Assembly: GCA_050951465.1 (NCBI GenBank)
Contig: JBMNJC010000020.1
Location: 1-64,000 of the forward strand
DNA: 64,000 nucleotides
Reading direction: 5' to 3'
From: JAAZHD01 sp012510895
GTDB lineage: Bacteria > Bacillota > Clostridia > Caldicoprobacterales > DTU083
Under the pieces are notes generated by a model. That model was given only the letters and a program-made list of their open reading frames with translations. It searched no databases and was not told where the DNA came from. This document shows, in pieces, positions 18,957 to 27,804 of the stretch. The position numbers were made by a program, and so were the translations under genes. Every line of letters begins with the position of its first letter. The first letter of the stretch is position 1.

Positions 18957-19541
18957 TCAGTCAACGGGAAAAAACTTAATTTTGTTTATTTCATCATGTT
19001 CATTAAACTCTTCCGGTGTCAGAACATCATGCATAATAACCTGCCATTTATAGTTTGACTGCTTGAAGTGTACAATTGAATACAAGAAGTTCTGGCTGTC
19101 ATCATACTGCAGATACATGACGGCTGTACCATCATCCATATTGTATACCCGCTCACTTATGGACAGCTGATATCGTTTTTTTTCATAACCGGCCTTTGTT
19201 ATCTCCTCATCAGATACCACTGCCATCTCATCGCTTTTTAAATTTTCAGCTTCCATCTCTTTTTCATAACCAGCCGTATCCAGGCTCCCGTCCAGCCGCC
19301 GGGCAAATACCATTCCGGCCCTTTCAGCCGCCAGGGGCAGCTGATAGCCGATGGTAAAGCGGTAGTGACCATACACAGCAGCTATCATAACAACCGTAAC
19401 CAGTATAAAGGATATTATTCGGCCGGCAGGATACTTTTTCATGTCATTTTTATAACTTATATAGGTTTTCACATTGTATACAAGCCATGGCAAAAACAGA
19501 AATATGCCAATCATGATATAAACAATTTTTGCTGCTTTCAA
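18957..19541 (-). CDS. Hypothetical membrane protein
   Basis: A 194-residue protein that I do not recognise. It has two N-terminal membrane helices (about residues 5-24 and 43-63), then a charged soluble domain rich in Glu/Asp that ends near VLTPEEFNEHDEINKIKFFPVD. The start is TTG 19541 with GGGAGGT nine bases upstream. It begins 14 bp after the glnQ stop, so it is probably transcribed with the amino-acid ABC transporter, but nothing in it suggests a transport role. Confidence 0.65.
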   Translation of the reverse strand: MKAAKIVYIMIGIFLFLPWLVYNVKTYISYKNDMKKYPAGRIISFILVTVVMIAAVYGHYRFTIGYQLPLAAERAGMVFARRLDGSLDTAGYEKEMEAENLKSDEMAVVSDEEITKAGYEKKRYQLSISERVYNMDDGTAVMYLQYDDSQNFLYSIVHFKQSNYKWQVIMHDVLTPEEFNEHDEINKIKFFPVD

Positions 19542-19555
19542 ATCAAGTTACCTCC

Positions 19556-20278
19556 CTACAAAACCTTGCTCAAAAAGGACTTGGTCCGCGGATTCCGGGG
19601 ATTGCCGAAAAGCTCTTCAGGAGTGTTCTCTTCTGCTATAATTCCTTCATCCATAAACAGAATCCTGTCACCTACTTCCCTGGCAAAGCCCATCTCATGG
19701 GTTACAACTACCATGGTCATGCCTTCAATCACCAGCTGTTTCATAGCATTTAATACTTCTCCCACCATTTCCGGATCAAGGGCAGAGGTGGGCTCGTCAA
19801 ACAGCATGATCTCAGGATCCATAGCCAGAGCCCTGGCTATAGCAACCCTTTGCTTCTGACCTCCGGATAATTTGTTGGGATATTCATAGTCCTTGTCAGG
19901 AAGGCCGACCTTCCGAAGCAGTTGTACAGCCTTTTCAGCGGCTTCCTCCTTAGACATGCCCTTAAGCTTAATAGGTGCCAGGGTGATGTTTTCCATTACT
20001 GTCATATGGGGAAAGAGATTAAACTGCTGAAAAACCATTCCCACCTTTTGGCGCAGTTTATTGATATCTTTTTTATGTTCAGTTAAGGATACCCCGTCTA
20101 TATAGACTTCTCCTTTGGTAGGCTCCTCCAGCAAATTCAGGCAGCGCAGAAAGGTGCTTTTTCCCGAGCCGCTGGGACCTATAACGCAAACTACTTCCCC
20201 TTTGTGAATTTCGTTATTTATGCCCCTTAACACCTGCAGTTTGCCGAAAGACTTGTGTAAATCAACTACTTTAATCAC
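19556..20278 (-). CDS. glnQ: Polar amino-acid ABC transporter ATP-binding protein
   Basis: A 240-residue ATPase with Walker A GPSGSGKST (34-42), Q-loop FQQFNLF, signature LSGGQKQR and Walker B LFDEPTSALD, followed by the switch His in VVVTHEMGFA. This pattern is the GlnQ/HisP amino-acid importer class. The start is GTG 20278, overlapping the end of the permease gene by 8 bp, which indicates tight co-translation. Confidence 0.93.
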   Translation of the reverse strand: MIKVVDLHKSFGKLQVLRGINNEIHKGEVVCVIGPSGSGKSTFLRCLNLLEEPTKGEVYIDGVSLTEHKKDINKLRQKVGMVFQQFNLFPHMTVMENITLAPIKLKGMSKEEAAEKAVQLLRKVGLPDKDYEYPNKLSGGQKQRVAIARALAMDPEIMLFDEPTSALDPEMVGEVLNAMKQLVIEGMTMVVVTHEMGFAREVGDRILFMDEGIIAEENTPEELFGNPRNPRTKSFLSKVL

Positions 20279-20963
20279 TCTTATGCAGCCCCCTTTCCAG
20301 TTTGCCCAGAGCCATGGTTAAGAGAAAGGTAACATAAAGATAAATAATCGCTATAACCAGGTAAGGCGTATAGTTTGAAAATGTACGGCCGCGCACAATT
20401 TCTGCGCCCCGCATCAGGTCCTCCAGGCCTATAAAACCGGCTATGGCAGTTTCTTTCCATAATGAAATAACTTCATTTCCCATGCCGGGCAAAATATTCT
20501 TTATAGCCTGAGGTATAATGATATAATACATGGACTGACCATACGAAAATCCAACTGAACGCGCTGCTTCCATCTGACCCTTGTCCACTGCCTGAATGCC
20601 TGCCCGGATCAGCTCCGCCACATAGGCACCGCTGTTAATACCGAAGGCAATGGAGGCTACCACAACCCTGTCAAGCCCGGTAGTTGCAAAGACAGCGAAA
20701 TAAATGATCAATAATTGAACAACTACCGGCGTGCCTCTGGTGATATCAACATACTTTTCTGCAATAATGCTAAGAATTTTGTTGTTTGTAAGACGCGCCA
20801 GTGCAACAATCATCCCTATTATACCGCCTATCAGGGCTGCAGAGATCGTTAATTGAACAGATACTCCAAAACCGTTTACAAAATAAAGATACCGGTTCTC
20901 CCGGATCAGGTTAAAAAAGATCTCATCCGACAGTTCGGAGATCATTTTCATTATAACTTCCAC
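20271..20963 (-). CDS. glnP: Polar amino-acid ABC transporter permease
   Basis: A 230-residue permease, counted from GTG 20963, which sits at the best distance from TAGGAG; an ATG nine bases earlier in frame is the alternative. It has five hydrophobic segments, and the EAA loop region ARSVGFSYGQSMYYIIIPQAIKNILPGMGNE is typical of the His/Glu/Gln/Arg permease family. It forms the membrane channel with the downstream ATPase and the upstream binding lipoprotein. Confidence 0.9.
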   Translation of the reverse strand: MEVIMKMISELSDEIFFNLIRENRYLYFVNGFGVSVQLTISAALIGGIIGMIVALARLTNNKILSIIAEKYVDITRGTPVVVQLLIIYFAVFATTGLDRVVVASIAFGINSGAYVAELIRAGIQAVDKGQMEAARSVGFSYGQSMYYIIIPQAIKNILPGMGNEVISLWKETAIAGFIGLEDLMRGAEIVRGRTFSNYTPYLVIAIIYLYVTFLLTMALGKLERGLHKSD

Positions 20964-21045
20964 ATACCTCATCTCCTACAGAAAATATAGCATAGAATAT
21001 AACATAATACCGGATTAATAACAATAATCATATAAAGACATACAG

Positions 21046-21075
21046 AAAGCCAGCATGATTTCTTTATGCCGGCTT
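21046..21075 (-). terminator. Possible attenuating hairpin between binding protein and permease genes
   Basis: Arms AAGCCGGCAT / ATGCTGGCTT with one G-T pair on the minus strand, followed by a T-rich but interrupted tract. A weak terminator here would give more binding protein than permease, a common arrangement. Confidence 0.45.
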
Positions 21076-21137
21076 CTGACATCTCATCTCTCCCGATTCA
21101 GGCTCATGATATACGTGATATGCATTGCTTGAGCCAA

Positions 21138-21926
21138 TTAGTCCAGCAGGGAGTATTCCTCAACCCATTCATCAATTGCACCGCTGGCTTTAAGTTCTGC
21201 CAGAACTTCATTAATGATATCTTTCAGATCTGTGGCTTCTTTTCTGACTGCCAGGGCATACTCTTCATCATCTGCTGCCTTATCATCAAGCAGAACCAAA
21301 CCTTCATTCTGGGCAACAATCATCTGAGCAGGCAGATCATCTACGATTACAGCATCCAATCTGCCATTGCTAAGATCAATTGCTGCCTCCATTGCATTAT
21401 TGAATCTGTAAATCTTATCTGTATATTCTTTGGCTGTAAAGTCTCCGGTTGTATTTGTCTGGACTCCGATTATTTTGCCTTCCAGGTCCTCTGCGCTTTT
21501 TATTTCCGTATTGCCTTCCTGAACAATAATCTTCTGTACTGCCTTAAAGTAAGTATCCGTAAACAATACCTGTTCTGCCCTGTCCGGCTTAATGGTAAAA
21601 CCGGCGGCAATGAAATCTATCTGGTTTGAATTCAAGGCATTAATGAGCCCCTCAAATTTCATGTCAACAACTTCAAGCTCAACATCGAGTTTTTCTGCAA
21701 TCTTCTTTGCGATTTCCGCATCAACTCCGATTACCTCATCGCCGGAACGCATTTCAAACGGCGCAAAAGCCGCATTGGTTCCCCAGACAATCTTGCCGGA
21801 GTCCTTGATCTTTTTCATGGTTTCGCTCATCTGAGAATCTGCCGTTTTATCCCCGCCCCCACAGCCGGTAACTGCAAATATCATAACTGCTATCATTAGT
21901 AGAGCAAAAATCTTTTTAATCTTCAT
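21138..21926 (-). CDS. Amino-acid ABC transporter substrate-binding lipoprotein
   Basis: I chose ATG 21926 because AAGGGGGA is just upstream. The 262-residue protein has a signal peptide with lipobox VTGCGG, then the family-3 solute-binding fold (GKIVWGTNAAFAPFE, IGVDAEIAKKIAEKL, DFIAAGFTIKPDRAE). It captures a polar amino acid, probably glutamine or a basic/acidic relative, and hands it to the glnP/glnQ products encoded downstream. Spacing to the permease is about 170 bp and contains a hairpin. Confidence 0.92.
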   Translation of the reverse strand: MKIKKIFALLMIAVMIFAVTGCGGGDKTADSQMSETMKKIKDSGKIVWGTNAAFAPFEMRSGDEVIGVDAEIAKKIAEKLDVELEVVDMKFEGLINALNSNQIDFIAAGFTIKPDRAEQVLFTDTYFKAVQKIIVQEGNTEIKSAEDLEGKIIGVQTNTTGDFTAKEYTDKIYRFNNAMEAAIDLSNGRLDAVIVDDLPAQMIVAQNEGLVLLDDKAADDEEYALAVRKEATDLKDIINEVLAELKASGAIDEWVEEYSLLD

Positions 21927-22123
21927 AATGAATTTGTCCCCCTTAAATATATGTTTCAAAACTCACTCAATATATTATATTAGAATAAATATAAAATATC
22001 AATGTATATTTATTAATATTTTGCCCTCTGCAGAATATTACGGGATGGGTTTGAGCGTTAGCAGAAAATTTTACGTCATTATTTTATAATTTTTGCAATT
22101 TGATGACGTTTTACCTTCGTAAA

Positions 22124-22176
22124 TGTGGATATGTGGACACTCAACCTGTGGATAATGTGGATAAACCTGTGTATAA
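22124..22176. promoter_or_regulatory. Cluster of DnaA-box sequences
   Basis: Five close matches to TGTGGATAA (the complement of TTATCCACA) in one orientation within 53 bp. Two are perfect at 22147-22155 and 22156-22164, two have one mismatch (TGTGGATAT at 22124 and TGTGTATAA at 22168), and TGTGGACAC at 22132 has two. Upstream, at 22060-22115, lies an AT-rich tract with an ACGTCAT...ATGACGT inverted repeat. No dnaA or dnaN is near, so this is more likely a DnaA-titration or regulatory cluster than the main origin. Confidence 0.65.
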
Positions 22177-22349
22177 GCTGAAATCTTAGGATAATTTTTG
22201 TGGAGAAGGAGTTGTTCAGAAGGGGAACAGATTTTCTGTTTCAGCAAAATTTGCACTTCTTCGACAGAACCAGATATAATTTTGAAATTAAAAATGAACC
22301 AATATTGAAGCATAAATTGCAATTTGCAAACTAGTTTGAACTTACCGGA

Positions 22350-22382
22350 TAAAAATAATGCCCTGAAATAATTCAGGGCATT
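22350..22382 (-). terminator. Rho-independent terminator after the zinc-ribbon gene
   Basis: Minus strand AATGCCCTGAA-TTAT-TTCAGGGCATT followed by ATTTTTA, 40 bp past the stop of the zinc-ribbon gene. Confidence 0.8.
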
Positions 22383-22424
22383 GACCAAATTCTGATGTTA
22401 GTTTAAGGAATCCTTGCTTGGGGA

Positions 22425-22709
22425 TTACCTTCTTGCCTGGTAGCAGTCACTGCAATAGATTGGTCTGTCGTTCCTTGGCTCAAAAGGCACCTTAGTATGA
22501 GCTCCGCATTCAGCACATATTGCATCATGCATCTCTCTCCTGCCGCCGTTTGTTCTTCTGCCGCCGTTGGCCTTTCTCTGATCGCGGCATGGTTTGCATC
22601 GGGAAGGTTCATTCTGAAACCCTTTTTCCGCATAGAATTCCTGTTCACCGGCGGTGAATATAAATTCCGAGCCACAATCTTTGCATACTAATGTTTTGTC
22701 TTCGAACAT
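22425..22709 (-). CDS. Zinc-ribbon domain protein (CxxC...CxxC type)
   Basis: A 94-residue protein carrying two putative zinc ribbons: VCKDCGSEF with SRCKPCRDQR in the first half, and AICAECGAHT with IYCSDCYQ in the second, separated by an Arg/Gly/Asn-rich linker. Small proteins of this type occur in many Clostridia and are usually annotated only as zinc-binding; the linker suggests nucleic-acid contact. A GAGGGG-type ribosome site precedes the ATG. A structured 350-nt leader lies upstream and may control it. Confidence 0.85.
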   Translation of the reverse strand: MFEDKTLVCKDCGSEFIFTAGEQEFYAEKGFQNEPSRCKPCRDQRKANGGRRTNGGRREMHDAICAECGAHTKVPFEPRNDRPIYCSDCYQARR

Positions 22710-22744
22710 GGATATAATCCCCTCGCTTTAATATAAGTTATTAC

Positions 22745-23093
22745 CGTTCTATTCTAGCTGACCTGGTCTTTTCCCCCACACTCGCCGTCTGGAAGTTTCG
22801 CTCAAGGGATTAACCCTCCCACTACTGCTCCTCACTATACTTTTAAATCAGACAATCTTTCTAATGTACCAATTTTCTTACCCGTATCTGCTCCAAGACT
22901 TGAGATATGTCAAGGGAAAGGAATCAGAAACATGTTCGAAGATGGGAAACTATTTGAAGATCATCTTTAAAAGATATAGGACGGACTTACATCTAGGCCG
23001 CACCATGATCACCGGAACTTTTCCGGCTTACGTGGATCGCTTCGCCTGCGACTGGCATCGATTTTCAACCACAGACCTACAATAGAACATCTA
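22745..23093 (-). ncRNA. Structured leader / candidate non-coding RNA (possibly raiA RNA)
   Basis: A strong promoter starts a minus-strand transcript at about 23093 with no reading frame of note. The RNA contains several stable stems: GTGG...CCAC enclosing ATCG...CGAT and CGC...GCG, the hairpin CCGGAA-AAG-TTCCGG, and GGG-TTAAT-CCC near its 3' part. It could be the 5' leader of the zinc-ribbon gene or a separate ncRNA. The neighbourhood (comFC on one side, hpf on the other, although several genes apart) recalls the clostridial raiA RNA, but I cannot verify the family from memory. It also carries a 12-nt complement of the downstream start codon. Confidence 0.5.
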
Positions 23094-23099
23094 AGTTAA

Positions 23100-23128
23100 A
23101 TTATATAATGCAAAATGCTAAATTGCAA
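23100..23128 (-). promoter_or_regulatory. Promoter of the leader RNA
   Basis: Minus-strand -35 TTGCAA (23128-23123), 17-bp spacer, and perfect -10 TATAAT (23105-23100). Confidence 0.7.
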
Positions 23129-23185
23129 CATCTGTTTGAAATTTCTTCAACTATTTTCAAATATTTAAATCCATTCATTCTGTCA

Positions 23186-23992
23186 TTACCAGCGCCTGGA
23201 GCTGCCTCCACCGCCGCTGCTTCCTCCGCCGCCTCGTCTGCCGCCGCCGTAACCTCCGCCGTAACCTCCGCCGCCTCTACGGTTCCCGCGGGCAAGGGCA
23301 ATCAGTATTAAGCGCGTAAAGCTGCCGCCTGTGAATCGTAAATCCAGGATGATGAGAATAATAATGATTATAACAAAGACGATAGTGCCTAAACCGGACG
23401 GCCCATCGTATTCATCCGTTTGAGGCTCATCGGGACTAAGATCATAATCTCCGCCCAAGCCCTCATATTCATATCCGTATTCATTATATACCTCTCTGAC
23501 TACAGCATTAAAGCCTTCCAGTATACCCTGATTATAATTGCCTTCCCTGAAATAGGGGACCATATAAGTATCCTGAATTCTTCCGGTCTTGCCGTCAGGC
23601 AAGGCGCCTTCCAGGCCGTATCCAACTTCAATTCTGGATTGTCTTCCTCCTGTATCAAGAAGGATTAGCACCCCGTTATTCTTCTCTGCAGTGCCGATTC
23701 CCCAATAGCGGAAGAGACCGGTGGCATATTCCTCCAAAGGCCGGTCATTTAAGCCATCCAGGGTAACAACCACTACCTGGGCTGTCGTTTTGTCGTCCAG
23801 TTCCCTGGCTGTATTTGCTATTACTTCTTCTGTTGATTGATTAAGTACATTGGCAAAATCGTTTACATAAAAAACCGGTGAATGATCAGGATATACTGCG
23901 CCAAGCGCAACAGCAGGAAACAGAAACAAATGGATGCAAAGCACCAGAACAAGCAGTCCTCGCCGGTAAAGAGCGCTTTTATTAATCACCAA
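23186..23992 (-). CDS. TPM-domain (YgcG-like) membrane-anchored protein
   Basis: A 268-residue protein: a signal peptide to about residue 32, a TPM domain (VNDFANVLNQS, AQVVVVTLDGL, GVLILLDTGGRQSRIEVGYGLEG, about residues 38-175), a membrane helix near 205-222, and a glycine/serine/arginine-rich C-terminal tail. TPM proteins commonly pair with LemA and are thought to act at the envelope. It overlaps the lemA gene by 11 bp. The start is TTG 23992 or GTG 23989. Confidence 0.88.
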   Translation of the reverse strand: MVINKSALYRRGLLVLVLCIHLFLFPAVALGAVYPDHSPVFYVNDFANVLNQSTEEVIANTARELDDKTTAQVVVVTLDGLNDRPLEEYATGLFRYWGIGTAEKNNGVLILLDTGGRQSRIEVGYGLEGALPDGKTGRIQDTYMVPYFREGNYNQGILEGFNAVVREVYNEYGYEYEGLGGDYDLSPDEPQTDEYDGPSGLGTIVFVIIIIILIILDLRFTGGSFTRLILIALARGNRRGGGGYGGGYGGGRRGGGGSSGGGGSSRRW

Positions 23993-24557
23993 ACAGATTT
24001 CCTACATCAGGATTTTCTCTGGAGCCTTCTGAGGCTTCAAAATATTCTACCGATTCAAAACCAAATATACCGGCGAAGATATTTGCAGGAAATCGGCGCC
24101 TGGTGGTATTATAAGTTCTGGCTGCTTCGTTATAGTCTCTTCTTGCTGTTGATATTCGGTTTTCAGTGCCTGCCAGCTCATCCTGAAGGTTTATAAAGTT
24201 TTCATTGGCTTTAAGTTCCGGATATGACTCCGCAATTGCCAGTAAACGAGACAGAGCTCCGGTCAGTTCTGCATCCGCTTCAGCCAGCTCAGAAACAGAA
24301 CCCGCACCCGCCAGTCTGGCTCTGGCATCTGATACGCTGGTAAATACCTCTTCTTCATGTTCCGCATATTTTTTTACCGTGGCAACCAGATTTGGTATTA
24401 AATCAGATCTTCTCTGGAGTTGTATATCAATCTGGCTCCATGCAGATTCAACATTTTCGCTCATAACAACCAATCTGTTATAGTTGCTTATACCGGTAAA
24501 AATCAGTATCAAAGCTATAGCACCTATTATCAATAAAACCTTTGTTCCTCTTTTCAA
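23982..24557 (-). CDS. lemA: LemA family protein
   Basis: A 191-residue protein with one N-terminal membrane helix (residues 7-23) and the all-helical LemA domain, with the conserved NRLV...VESAWSQIDIQLQRRSDLIPNLV segment and YPELKANENF. Its C-terminal tail EGSRENPDVGNLFGD is Asp/Asn-rich. The start is TTG 24557 behind GGTGGAAG. LemA plus TPM is a widespread two-gene unit of the cell envelope whose exact activity is unclear. Confidence 0.9.
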   Translation of the reverse strand: MKRGTKVLLIIGAIALILIFTGISNYNRLVVMSENVESAWSQIDIQLQRRSDLIPNLVATVKKYAEHEEEVFTSVSDARARLAGAGSVSELAEADAELTGALSRLLAIAESYPELKANENFINLQDELAGTENRISTARRDYNEAARTYNTTRRRFPANIFAGIFGFESVEYFEASEGSRENPDVGNLFGD

Positions 24558-24728
24558 TTAAGCTTCCACCCTTCCCTTATCTTATTTGCTCTTGTTGTTT
24601 TTATTTATCCGTTTACAAGGATTATTATATGCCGACTTTTGTTAACTTTCCATTGAATTTTACTAAAGTATCTATTATAATTTATCCTAATTAATAATTA
24701 ACTCCATTTTAATTACTCAATCACTTGA

Positions 24729-25474
24729 TTACTGCCGCCTCCTGCCGGTGGCCAGGTCAGAAAGAACGGCGGCTGCGGTGATTACGTATATTTTGCCGGC
24801 GCCGGCCCTGCGCAGTTCTTTGCTGCAGCTGTCAACTGTAGCTCCAGTGGTATGGACGTCATCAACCAGCAGTATGTTCTTCCCCTCCACCTTTTCAGGA
24901 CAAATCACGGTAAAAGCATTTTTCAGGTTTTCCAATCGATCCTGACGGTGAAAACCCGTTTGGGTTTAGTATCAATACTGCGTATTAGAATGTCTTCCTC
25001 ACAGGGAATATTTATCCGCTGTGACAGATAATCCCCCAGCAGGGCAGATTGGTTGAAACCCCTGCTCTTTAACCGGTTTTTGTGTAAAGGAACCGGAATA
25101 ATCATATCAGCCGTCCAGCCGCATTCCATCAGAAGTTCTGTCATAAAATAACCGAAGGTACGGCTTAAGGTATATTCCTTATTATATTTGAACCGATGGA
25201 TCAGCTCTCTGATTGTTGCCGAATACTCAAACACGGCTAAGGCCCGGTCATACTCATGATTATGATACCGGCACTCAGGGCAGGTCTCTGATTCTTCCGG
25301 GGCAGGTTTGCCGCATACATGGCACCGGGGATCATGTATGAAAGGCATGGCTTCACAGCAGTTATCGCATATACCGTGAACTGCCCTTTTCTCCAGGCGC
25401 TCGCCGCAGCAGACACAGTAGATGCGAGGATATATAAAATCAAGAGCTGCATCCAATAACAAACGAAGCTGCAT
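24729..25474 (-). pseudogene. comFC: ComF family protein, frameshifted
   Basis: The ATG at 25474 shares a base with the recD2 stop (TAATG). The first 168 or so codons encode the zinc-finger part (YCVCCGERL, CDNCC, CHVCGKP, CPECRYH) and the start of the phosphoribosyltransferase domain (PVPLHKNRLKSRGFNQ). Near 24965 the frame breaks. One missing A in the AAA run (TTT on plus) would restore TQTGFHRQDRLENLKNAF, then the PRPP-binding loop LLVDDVHTTGAT and the end at 24729. ComFC is a DNA-uptake or recombination helper. A sequencing error is quite possible. Confidence 0.85.
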
Positions 25475-27702
25475 TATAATCCCGCCATTCTGTAAGCTTC
25501 CTTAAGGCGTCTGCCCAGACCGGAATACCGCTTTGCTTCATGATTATTGTCAACCATCTGCTTTATCGTTTTTTCCCGGCCTACCAGCACAACCAGCTCT
25601 TTTGCACGGGTAACACCTGTATACAGCAGGTTTCTGGTCATCAGCATGGGAGGACCGGAAGCCAGAGGAATAATCACTACCGGAAACTCACTGCCCTGAC
25701 TTTTATGTATGGTAATTGCATAGGAAAGCTCCAGCTCATCCAATTGTGAAAATTCATAAACTACTGTTTTTTCATCGTCAAAAAGCACGGTTACGGTCTG
25801 TTCCTCCGTATCAATGTCCTGAATAAAGCCTATATCCCCGTTAAAAACCCCTTCTCCTTCACTGGGTTCTCCCCCGTTATCGGGCTTTGCCCACCTTATC
25901 CTGTAATTGTTTTTAATCTGCATAACCTTATCTCCCTGCCGGAAGACTGCGCCCCCTGAGGATTTTTCTTTTTTATAAGGAGCAGGCGGATTAAGCACCT
26001 TCTGGAGCTCTGCATTAATATTGTTAACCCCTGTTATTCCCTTTCTCATAGGCGTAATGATTTGTATATCCCGAAGGGGATGATATCCGCCAAACCCGGG
26101 AAGCCGTCGGACAACCAGATCAATCAGGGTTTCCAGTATATCCTCTGCTGCTGTGCGTTTATCAAAAAAGAAATCTTTATCCTTAACATTCAGCAAAGGG
26201 TATTCTCCATGATTAATGCGGTGGGCATTTACTATAATCATGCTTTCCTGAGCCTGCCGAAAAATTTCTGTCAATTTTATTACCGGTACTACGCCGCTTT
26301 GGATGATATCCCTGAGCACATTTCCCGGCCCTATTGAGGGCAGCTGGTCCACATCGCCTACCAATACCAGACGCGTACCCTGCACAACTGCTTTTAACAG
26401 ATGGTATGCCAGGGTAATGTCCACCATGGACATTTCATCAATAATTACAGCATCGGCCTTAATGGGATTTTCCTCATCCCGCTGAAAAGCACCTTCATCA
26501 TCTTCGCCGTATCCAAACTCAAGAAGCCTGTGTATGGTTTTTGCTTCATGACCGGATGCTTCCGTCATCCGTTTGGCTGCCCGCCCGGTAGGAGCGGCCA
26601 GTTCAACTTCAAGACCTTCTTCTTCCAATAAATCAATAATACAGTTAATGGTGGTGGTTTTACCAGTTCCGGGCCCTCCGGTAATGACAACCACGCCATG
26701 CTTCATAGCTTGAAGTACGGCTTCCCGCTGCCGGTCCGCCAAGCGTATCTGATTCTTTTTTTCAAACTTACTGATTCTTTTCTCTACATTCTTAAATTCT
26801 TTAAGCAAACTGTTTCCGGCCAAATCTCTTAACAGTCTTGCAGTGCCCGCTTCTGCTTTATATAGGCCGTACAGATAGACCTGAATGTAATCTTCTGCAT
26901 TTTCCATAATAATTTTCTGATTTAAAGCCAGATTGGTCAGCCCGTTCTCAAGTACTGTATAGTCCACATTAAGAAGTTTTCTTACCATTTCCAGCAGTTC
27001 TTCCCTGGGCATATAGGTGTGTCCGTCTGCAGATGCCTGGGAAAGTATATACCTGATACCTGCCATTGCCCGATAAGGAGAGTTTGGGTCAACTCCCAGG
27101 CTCCTGGCAATCTGGTCCGCTTTCTTAAATCCTATCCCCGTTATATCTTCCGCCAGCCTATAAGGGTTTTCCCTAATAATATTTATGGTATTGCCGCCAT
27201 ATGCCTTGTATATTTTAAGTGCATATGCCGTTGTGATTCCATAGGACTGAAGAAATATCATTACTTCCCGAATTTCCTTCTGCTCAGAAAAGGAGGAAGC
27301 TATCATCTCCGCTCGGGTCTGGCCAATCCCCTCCACCTCCGTCAGTCTCTGGGGATTGAACTGGATAATGTCTAAAACATCCAGACCAAAGCGGCTTATC
27401 AGCTTCCTGGCTGTAGAAGGACCCACACCCTTAATCAGACCGGATGAAAGATAGCTCTCCATTCCGGCAAGGGTTGAAGGGGCAACGGATTCATAGGTAA
27501 CCATCTTTATCTGCTGACCATAATCAGGGTGAACGGTCCACTCGCCTTCCACCCGCACTCTTTCACCTTGATTGACAAAAGGGAAATTGCCAACGACGGT
27601 AACCATTTCATTGGTTCTCTCTTCCCTTATCCCCACTACTGAAAAACCGTTCTCCTCATTTCGGAAAACGATGTCTTCAATGATGCCGATAACCTCAGCC
27701 AC
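25474..27702 (-). CDS. recD2: RecD2-type ATP-dependent DNA helicase
   Basis: A 742-residue superfamily 1B helicase. It has an N-terminal OB-like domain and helix-hairpin-helix repeats (GVGPSTARKLISRFG, VEGIGQTRAEMI, GIGFKKADQIARSLG, residues ~90-200), Walker A GGPGTGKTTT (~347), Walker B VIIDEMSMVD, LVGDVDQLPSIGPGNVL, and the C-terminal YAITIHKSQGSEF and YTGVTRAKELV motifs. RecD2 acts outside RecBCD, unwinding 5'-3' and helping replication-fork and mismatch repair. The start is GTG 27702 with AGGAAG upstream. It is the first gene of a pair with comFC. Confidence 0.95.
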   Translation of the reverse strand: MAEVIGIIEDIVFRNEENGFSVVGIREERTNEMVTVVGNFPFVNQGERVRVEGEWTVHPDYGQQIKMVTYESVAPSTLAGMESYLSSGLIKGVGPSTARKLISRFGLDVLDIIQFNPQRLTEVEGIGQTRAEMIASSFSEQKEIREVMIFLQSYGITTAYALKIYKAYGGNTINIIRENPYRLAEDITGIGFKKADQIARSLGVDPNSPYRAMAGIRYILSQASADGHTYMPREELLEMVRKLLNVDYTVLENGLTNLALNQKIIMENAEDYIQVYLYGLYKAEAGTARLLRDLAGNSLLKEFKNVEKRISKFEKKNQIRLADRQREAVLQAMKHGVVVITGGPGTGKTTTINCIIDLLEEEGLEVELAAPTGRAAKRMTEASGHEAKTIHRLLEFGYGEDDEGAFQRDEENPIKADAVIIDEMSMVDITLAYHLLKAVVQGTRLVLVGDVDQLPSIGPGNVLRDIIQSGVVPVIKLTEIFRQAQESMIIVNAHRINHGEYPLLNVKDKDFFFDKRTAAEDILETLIDLVVRRLPGFGGYHPLRDIQIITPMRKGITGVNNINAELQKVLNPPAPYKKEKSSGGAVFRQGDKVMQIKNNYRIRWAKPDNGGEPSEGEGVFNGDIGFIQDIDTEEQTVTVLFDDEKTVVYEFSQLDELELSYAITIHKSQGSEFPVVIIPLASGPPMLMTRNLLYTGVTRAKELVVLVGREKTIKQMVDNNHEAKRYSGLGRRLKEAYRMAGL

Positions 27703-27804
27703 TGACTCTCACTTCCTATACTCACCCATTCAGCCGCATATGAACAATATTATAATTATCGTATAGGATATTACTAAGAATTACAAGATTATTGTTAAAG
27801 ATGG

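Noticed and set aside
22071..22388. 105-codon open frame on the minus strand
   Set aside because: It overlaps the DnaA-box cluster and a terminator, lacks a ribosome site and has no recognisable content.
21960..22400. Main chromosomal origin of replication
   Set aside because: DnaA boxes are present but no dnaA, dnaN, recF, gyrB, rpmH or parAB; a regulatory or titration cluster is more likely.
22864..23085. Plus-strand 73-codon frame
   Set aside because: It lies opposite the structured RNA and has no ribosome site.
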